Assembly: GCA_964468415.1 (NCBI GenBank)
Contig: CAYXUS010000209.1
Location: forward strand, 1-36,504
DNA length: 36,504 nt
Source: Caldithrix sp964468415
GTDB lineage: Bacteria > Calditrichota > Calditrichia > Calditrichales > Calditrichaceae
Direction: 5' to 3'
Part shown: positions 32,749 through 36,504 of the stretch, piece after piece
Layout of the letters: the number at the start of each line of letters is the position of its first letter
Numbering within the stretch: position 1 is the stretch's first letter
Made by a program: the position numbers and the translations under genes
Notes under the pieces: model-generated
What the model was told of the DNA's origin: nothing
What the model saw: the letters and a program-made list of their open reading frames with translations, nothing else
Databases searched by the model: none

Positions 32749-33168
32749 TCACAAAGGAACAATTTTTATCTTGTACTCCGGCCGGGTCGACAAACGATTG
32801 TTGAACCACTTAATGATGCCCAGAGAAAGAATCAAAGCCCCAATCCCAATGCCAAAAAGGAAAAGTTCGTTTGCAACGAGCAACAGATACCTTGCGCCTA
32901 AAATGGCTGCCATAAAAAACAGCAATGGAAACAAGTACAATAAAAAGGAAGTCTGGATGATTTTTTCGAAACGGATCTCAACTTTTTGGTTGGGTTGCAA
33001 AGATCGGGGAATTTCTTCTCTGGGAATTTTAATCGATGTTTGTCCGGCCATGGAACACCAATTGGAAAGCGGACAGCGATGACACTCTTCTTGTGTAGTG
33101 TCCACGGCAATTTCCACAAATTGCGGATTTATTTTGACAACATGACCGGTCTCGCAATTGGCTTCCAT
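32749..33168 (-). CDS. RseC/MucC-like (SoxR reducing system) protein
   Basis: This 139-residue protein belongs to the RseC/MucC family. A small N-terminal beta domain has a cysteine cluster (CETGHVVK, CHRCPLSNWC). Two membrane helices follow (FLLYLFPLLFFMAAILGARYLL and FLFGIGIGALILSLGIIKW). RseC is linked to reduction of SoxR iron-sulfur clusters together with Rnf/Rsx proteins. Here it is the first gene of the rnf operon, 20 bases before rnfB. GGAAAGGAC precedes the ATG. Confidence 0.87.
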   Translation of the reverse strand: MEANCETGHVVKINPQFVEIAVDTTQEECHRCPLSNWCSMAGQTSIKIPREEIPRSLQPNQKVEIRFEKIIQTSFLLYLFPLLFFMAAILGARYLLLVANELFLFGIGIGALILSLGIIKWFNNRLSTRPEYKIKIVPL

Positions 33169-33419
33169 TTCTGTCCTTTCCTTGGACGTTCAGGCAACCA
33201 ATTCAGCAAATTACGTACCAGAGCGCAGGAAGATAACCGGGTGGGTGCAAAGCCTTGCGTGAAGGGGAATTCCCTTTTAGGGTTGCAAACTTGCAAAGGA
33301 ATTTTTTCTCAAACTTTCACAAAGAAAAGCTATTTTTTCTTAGAATTGGGAATGCGTCGCTTTTGTTGCCAACATCTTCGGATGCCCAATTTTTTCGGCG
33401 GGTCACGATAAAAAGACCA
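33169..33419. other. Upstream region of the rnf operon
   Basis: No gene is recognised between rseC and the tpiA terminator. It should contain the rnf promoter on the minus strand, but I saw no strong -35/-10 pair. A short repeated motif TTGCAAAC/TTGCAAAG occurs near 33283-33299 and could be a regulator site. Confidence 0.4.
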
Positions 33420-33458
33420 AACAAAAAGGGAGCAGTCGCAATGCGCCCTGCTCCCTTT
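33420..33458 (-). terminator. Rho-independent terminator of tpiA
   Basis: An 11-bp stem (AAAGGGAGCAG at 33425-33435 with CTGCTCCCTTT at 33448-33458) is followed on the minus strand by TTTTTGTTT. It lies 24 bases after the tpiA stop. Confidence 0.85.
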
Positions 33459-33482
33459 CGAAATTTTAATCGAACATGCCGG

Positions 33483-34253
33483 CTATTTGTTCAGTTCCTC
33501 GGCAATGTGAATAATGGCCGAAAACGAATCGGCTTTTAGGCAGGCTCCGCCAACCAGTGCGCCGTCAATATCGTCTTGGCTGAGCAACGACTGGGCATTT
33601 TCGGGTTTAACGCTGCCGCCGTATTGGATGATCAGCGCCTCGGCCGTGGCCGAATCGAACAATTCGGCAACCATCTTGCGGATTTCGGCGTGTACTTCCT
33701 GCGCCTGGTCGGGTGTGGCGGTTTTACCGGTGCCAATGGCCCAAATCGGTTCGTAGGCCACAATAATATGAGCCATGTCTTCTGCCTTAATGCCTGCAAA
33801 CGCACCGCGAATTTGTTTGCCCACCACTCGCAGGGTAATGTTTTCTTCGCGTTGTTGCAGCGTTTCGCCCACACAAACGATGGGCTTTAAGCCGTTTTCC
33901 AGCGCAGCCTTGATTTTTTTGTTCACAGTTTCGTCGGTTTCGCCAAAGTACTGACGGCGTTCCGAATGACCGATAATCACGTAGTCGGCGCCGGTGCTTT
34001 TTAGCATGCCTGCACTAATTTCCCCGGTGTAGGCACCTTCTTTTTCCCAGAACATGTTTTGAGCGCCCAAATGGATGGAGGTGTCTTTAATCACCTCGTA
34101 CACCGGTGCCAGGGCGGTAAACGGCGGGCAAATGATCATGCGCGTTTTCTGGATATCGGTTGTTTTCTTGCGAATTTGGTTGGCAAGCTGGAGCGCTTCG
34201 CTGTTGGTTTTGTGCATTTTCCAGTTGCCGGCAATAACAATGGATCGTTTCAT
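33483..34253 (-). CDS. tpiA: Triosephosphate isomerase
   Basis: This 256-residue TIM barrel interconverts dihydroxyacetone phosphate and glyceraldehyde 3-phosphate in glycolysis and gluconeogenesis. The catalytic Lys is in GNWKMHK, the His in IIGHSERR, and the Glu in VAYEPIWAIGTG. The phosphate-binding IQYGGSVKPEN is present. AGGAGAAT precedes the ATG. It follows pgk by 18 bases and shares its transcript. Confidence 0.98.
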   Translation of the reverse strand: MKRSIVIAGNWKMHKTNSEALQLANQIRKKTTDIQKTRMIICPPFTALAPVYEVIKDTSIHLGAQNMFWEKEGAYTGEISAGMLKSTGADYVIIGHSERRQYFGETDETVNKKIKAALENGLKPIVCVGETLQQREENITLRVVGKQIRGAFAGIKAEDMAHIIVAYEPIWAIGTGKTATPDQAQEVHAEIRKMVAELFDSATAEALIIQYGGSVKPENAQSLLSQDDIDGALVGGACLKADSFSAIIHIAEELNK

Positions 34254-34271
34254 CCTGTATTCTCCTAAATT

Positions 34272-35468
34272 TTAAACTTCGGTCAATGCGGCAATGCCCG
34301 GTAATTCTTTACCTTCCAAAAATTCCAGTGAAGCGCCGCCTCCGGTGGAAACGTGGGTAAAGCGATCGTCCATGCCAAACTGGCTGATGGCCGCTGCCGA
34401 ATCGCCCCCGCCGATGACGCTAATTGCGCCCTGCTCCGTGGCTTCGGCAATGGCTTCGGCAATTTTACGGGTGCCTGTGGCAAAGTTAGGCATTTCGAAC
34501 ACGCCTACCGGTCCGTTCCAGATGATGGTTTTGGATTTTTTGATTTCCTTTCCGAACAGCTCGATGCTTTCCGGGCCGATGTCCAGGCCCATGTAGTCTG
34601 CCGGAATTTCCGTCACCTTGACTACCTTGCGCCGGGCTTCGTTGTCAAATTTGTCGGCCACCACCACATCCACAGGCAGCAAAAAGTTGACGTTCTTTTC
34701 TTTGGCCTGCTGCAAAATTTCTTTGGCCATTTCAATGCGGTCTTCTTCCAGCAAAGATTTGCCGATTTCGTAACCCTGGGCTTTGAAAAAAGTGTAGGCC
34801 ATGCCGCCACCGATGATCAACGTGTCCACTTTGTCGAACAAATTTTTAATGACATCGATTTTGCCCGAAATTTTGGCGCCGCCCAAAACGGCCAAAAAGG
34901 GCCGTTGCGGATTTTCCACAGCTTGCCCCAAATATTTCAATTCTTTTTCGATCAAATATCCGGCGGCACACTGCTTAAAATACTGCGTTACGCCCACTGT
35001 GGAAGCATGCGCGCGATGGGCCGTACCAAAGGCATCGTTGACGAACAAATCGCAACCTTCGGCCAACTGCCGGGCAAATTCGGGATCGTTCTCCGTTTCT
35101 TCTTTGTGAAAACGCAGGTTCTCCAGCAAAAGGGCCTGCCCCGGTTGAAGTTCTGCCTTCATCTTTTGCACTTCCGGCCCGATGCAATCGGGTGCCATTT
35201 TTACTTCGATGCCCAAAAGCTCGCTCAAACGTTTGGCTACGGGTTTCAAACTCAACTCTTCTTTGACCTGACCTTTGGGGCGTCCCAGATGACTGCACAA
35301 AACAGCCGCGCCGCCGTCATTCAAAATCTTTTTGATGGTTGGCAGCGAAGCGCGAATGCGCCGGTCATCGGTAATTTCCCGATTTTCATTCAGAGGTACG
35401 TTAAAATCACAACGTACCAAAACTTTTTTACCTTTCAAATCCAGTTGATCTATGGTTAGCTTTGCCAT
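34272..35468 (-). CDS. pgk: Phosphoglycerate kinase
   Basis: This 398-residue monomeric kinase transfers phosphate between 1,3-bisphosphoglycerate and ADP. The start is LDLKGKKVLVRCDFNVPL. Other segments are SHLGRPKG, NDAFGTAHRAHAST, LGGAKISGKIDVIKNL, WNGPVGVFE and the C-terminal GGGDSAAAISQFG. GAGGAGAGAG precedes the ATG. It lies 134 bases after gap, separated by a terminator, and may be transcribed with gap by read-through or from a promoter I could not identify. Confidence 0.98.
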   Translation of the reverse strand: MAKLTIDQLDLKGKKVLVRCDFNVPLNENREITDDRRIRASLPTIKKILNDGGAAVLCSHLGRPKGQVKEELSLKPVAKRLSELLGIEVKMAPDCIGPEVQKMKAELQPGQALLLENLRFHKEETENDPEFARQLAEGCDLFVNDAFGTAHRAHASTVGVTQYFKQCAAGYLIEKELKYLGQAVENPQRPFLAVLGGAKISGKIDVIKNLFDKVDTLIIGGGMAYTFFKAQGYEIGKSLLEEDRIEMAKEILQQAKEKNVNFLLPVDVVVADKFDNEARRKVVKVTEIPADYMGLDIGPESIELFGKEIKKSKTIIWNGPVGVFEMPNFATGTRKIAEAIAEATEQGAISVIGGGDSAAAISQFGMDDRFTHVSTGGGASLEFLEGKELPGIAALTEV

Positions 35469-35562
35469 GATTCTCTCTCCTCGTTTTAAAGGCTCCGACT
35501 CACTCGTTCCGTTCGTTTGGAAGTTGACCGAATGCGCCCTTCAATTCGGCACATCGTTGTAA

Positions 35563-35594
35563 ACAAAAAAGAGAGGCCGCATCGACCTCTCTTT
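35563..35594 (-). terminator. Rho-independent terminator after gap
   Basis: A 9-bp stem (AAAGAGAGG at 35568-35576 with CCTCTCTTT at 35586-35594) is followed on the minus strand by a short T-run and GTTTA. It lies about 9 bases after the gap stop. Confidence 0.8.
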
Positions 35595-35602
35595 AAAGTG
35601 TT

Positions 35603-36504
35603 TTACATGCTGGCCATTTTCTTCAGCAAGTCCACGCAACGGTTGGAATAGCCCCATTCATTGTCGTACCAGCTCAGCACCTTCACAAAGTTGCCGTCCA
35701 CAACAAAGGTGGAAAGGCTGTCGAAAATGCTGGAGTGCGGATTGCCGATAATGTCCACCGAAACGACCGGGTCTTCGCAATATTGCAAAATACCTTTCAT
35801 CGGACCTTCGGCGGCTTTTTTCATGGCTTCGTTTACTTCTTCGATGGTAACATCGCGTTTTAATTCGGCCACCAAATCCACCAGCGAACCATCCGGAGTC
35901 GGTACGCGTACGGACATGCCGTCGAGTTTGCCGTTAAGCTCGGGAATCACCTTACCGATGGCACGAGCGGCACCGGTGGTAGTCGGAATCATGCTCACCG
36001 CGGCGGAACGCGCACGACGCAAATCGCTGTGCGGCAAATCCAGAATGCGTTGGTCATTGGTGTAGGAATGGACGGTGGTCATCAAACCGCGTTTCATGCC
36101 GAACGTATCGTGCAATACCTTTACAATGGGCCCCAGACAGTTGGTCGTACAGGAAGCATTGGAAACGATTTTGTCCGTGGGACGCAATTGTTCGTCATTA
36201 ACACCCAGAACGATGGTGTTGTCGATTTCGTCTTTGGCCGGAACGGTCAGCAACACCTTTTTGGCACCGGCTTCGAGATGTTTGGCAATTTGGTCGCGTT
36301 TGCGGAAAACGCCGGTCGATTCGACCACGTATTCCACGCCCAATTCTTTCCAGGGCAACGTGGCAGGGTCTTTAATAGCCAAAACCTTCAAACGGCGGTC
36401 GCCAAGCACAATCGTTTCGGCTTCGGCATGAACCTCTGCCTGAAATTTTCAGTGAACGGATTCGTATTTCAAAAGATGGGCTAAGGTTTTGGCATCGGTT
36501 ATGT
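35603..36504 (-). pseudogene. gap: Glyceraldehyde-3-phosphate dehydrogenase, 5' end outside window, with an in-frame TGA
   Basis: The visible 300 codons encode type I GAPDH, which oxidises glyceraldehyde 3-phosphate with NAD(P)+. The active-site Cys is in SNASCTTNC and the His in TVHSYTNDQR. NEWGYSNR near the C-terminus is also typical. The first about 40 codons lie beyond the right edge. At 36449-36451 the frame ITDAKTLAHLLKYESVH runs into TGA and continues in the same frame with KFQAEVHAEAETIVLGDRR. The family has Gly there (SVHGKF), so one G-to-T change (GGA to TGA) explains it. No frame change is needed. A later GTG at 36409 would give a protein lacking most of the NAD domain. Sequence error or real nonsense mutation is open. 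Confidence 0.9.

Noticed and set aside
34353..35459. Long open frame on the plus strand opposite pgk (368 codons)
   Set aside because: It mirrors the codon pattern of pgk, a clear conserved gene; antisense shadow.
36449..36451. TGA read as glycine by an alternative genetic code
   Set aside because: Several intact genes in the window end properly at TGA.
1..36504. CRISPR arrays, insertion sequences or prophage genes
   Set aside because: No regularly spaced direct repeats, transposase, integrase or phage structural genes were seen.

Overview
The window reads as chromosomal DNA of a Gram-negative, probably anaerobic bacterium of the FCB/Calditrichota type. This is an inference. It rests on a C-terminal type IX secretion (Por) sorting domain, an RseC-rnfBCDGEA operon, split glycine decarboxylase (gcvPA/gcvPB), PdxST vitamin B6 synthesis, a stand-alone DUF2007 protein, and Shine-Dalgarno-led genes of moderate G+C. 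No insertion sequence, prophage or CRISPR array was seen. Most genes lie on the minus strand.

Layout. 1-770: three minus-strand tRNAs (Gly-TCC cut by the window edge, Tyr-GTA, Lys-TTT), with two strong sigma70-like promoters and a perfect 20-bp palindrome. 810-5837: a minus-strand run beginning with cutA, then an eIF2B-like protein, a MazE/AbrB + PIN toxin-antitoxin pair, an unknown protein, a YqeB-like protein and an AGCS amino acid symporter. 6069-7559: a class III aminotransferase with an unusual N-terminal extension. 7643-9106: pdxS-pdxT. 9158-14921: an apparent operon gcvPA, response regulator with degenerate GGDEF, gcvPB, response regulator with PATAN domain, then a flavin monooxygenase-like protein.

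15175-19844: two plus-strand secreted or surface proteins, an M1 peptidase joined to a probable outer-membrane beta-barrel and a glycosidase-like TIM barrel with a T9SS sorting domain. 19845-26908: mostly single housekeeping or accessory genes: enoyl-CoA hydratase, HNH endonuclease, DUF2007, a tandem AP2-like protein, Nnr, a double-PDZ protein, a TPR protein and a PAP2 phosphatase. 27012-27463: secG followed by tRNA-Leu(GAG). 27881-33168: the Rnf operon. 33483-36504: tpiA, pgk and the 3' part of gap.

How they work together. Rnf would couple ferredoxin/NADH redox to an ion gradient. The AGCS carrier would use such a gradient to import alanine or glycine. GcvP would oxidise glycine with PLP supplied by PdxST.

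Three single-base anomalies stand out in genes that should be intact: an in-frame TGA in gap where glycine is expected, a one-base frameshift in rnfD, and C33 instead of U33 in tRNA-Lys. They may be sequence errors or real lesions, and the raw reads would decide. The best candidates for new biology are the two response regulators interleaved with glycine decarboxylase, the peptidase/beta-barrel fusion, the tandem AP2-like protein, and the YqeB-like/unknown gene pair.
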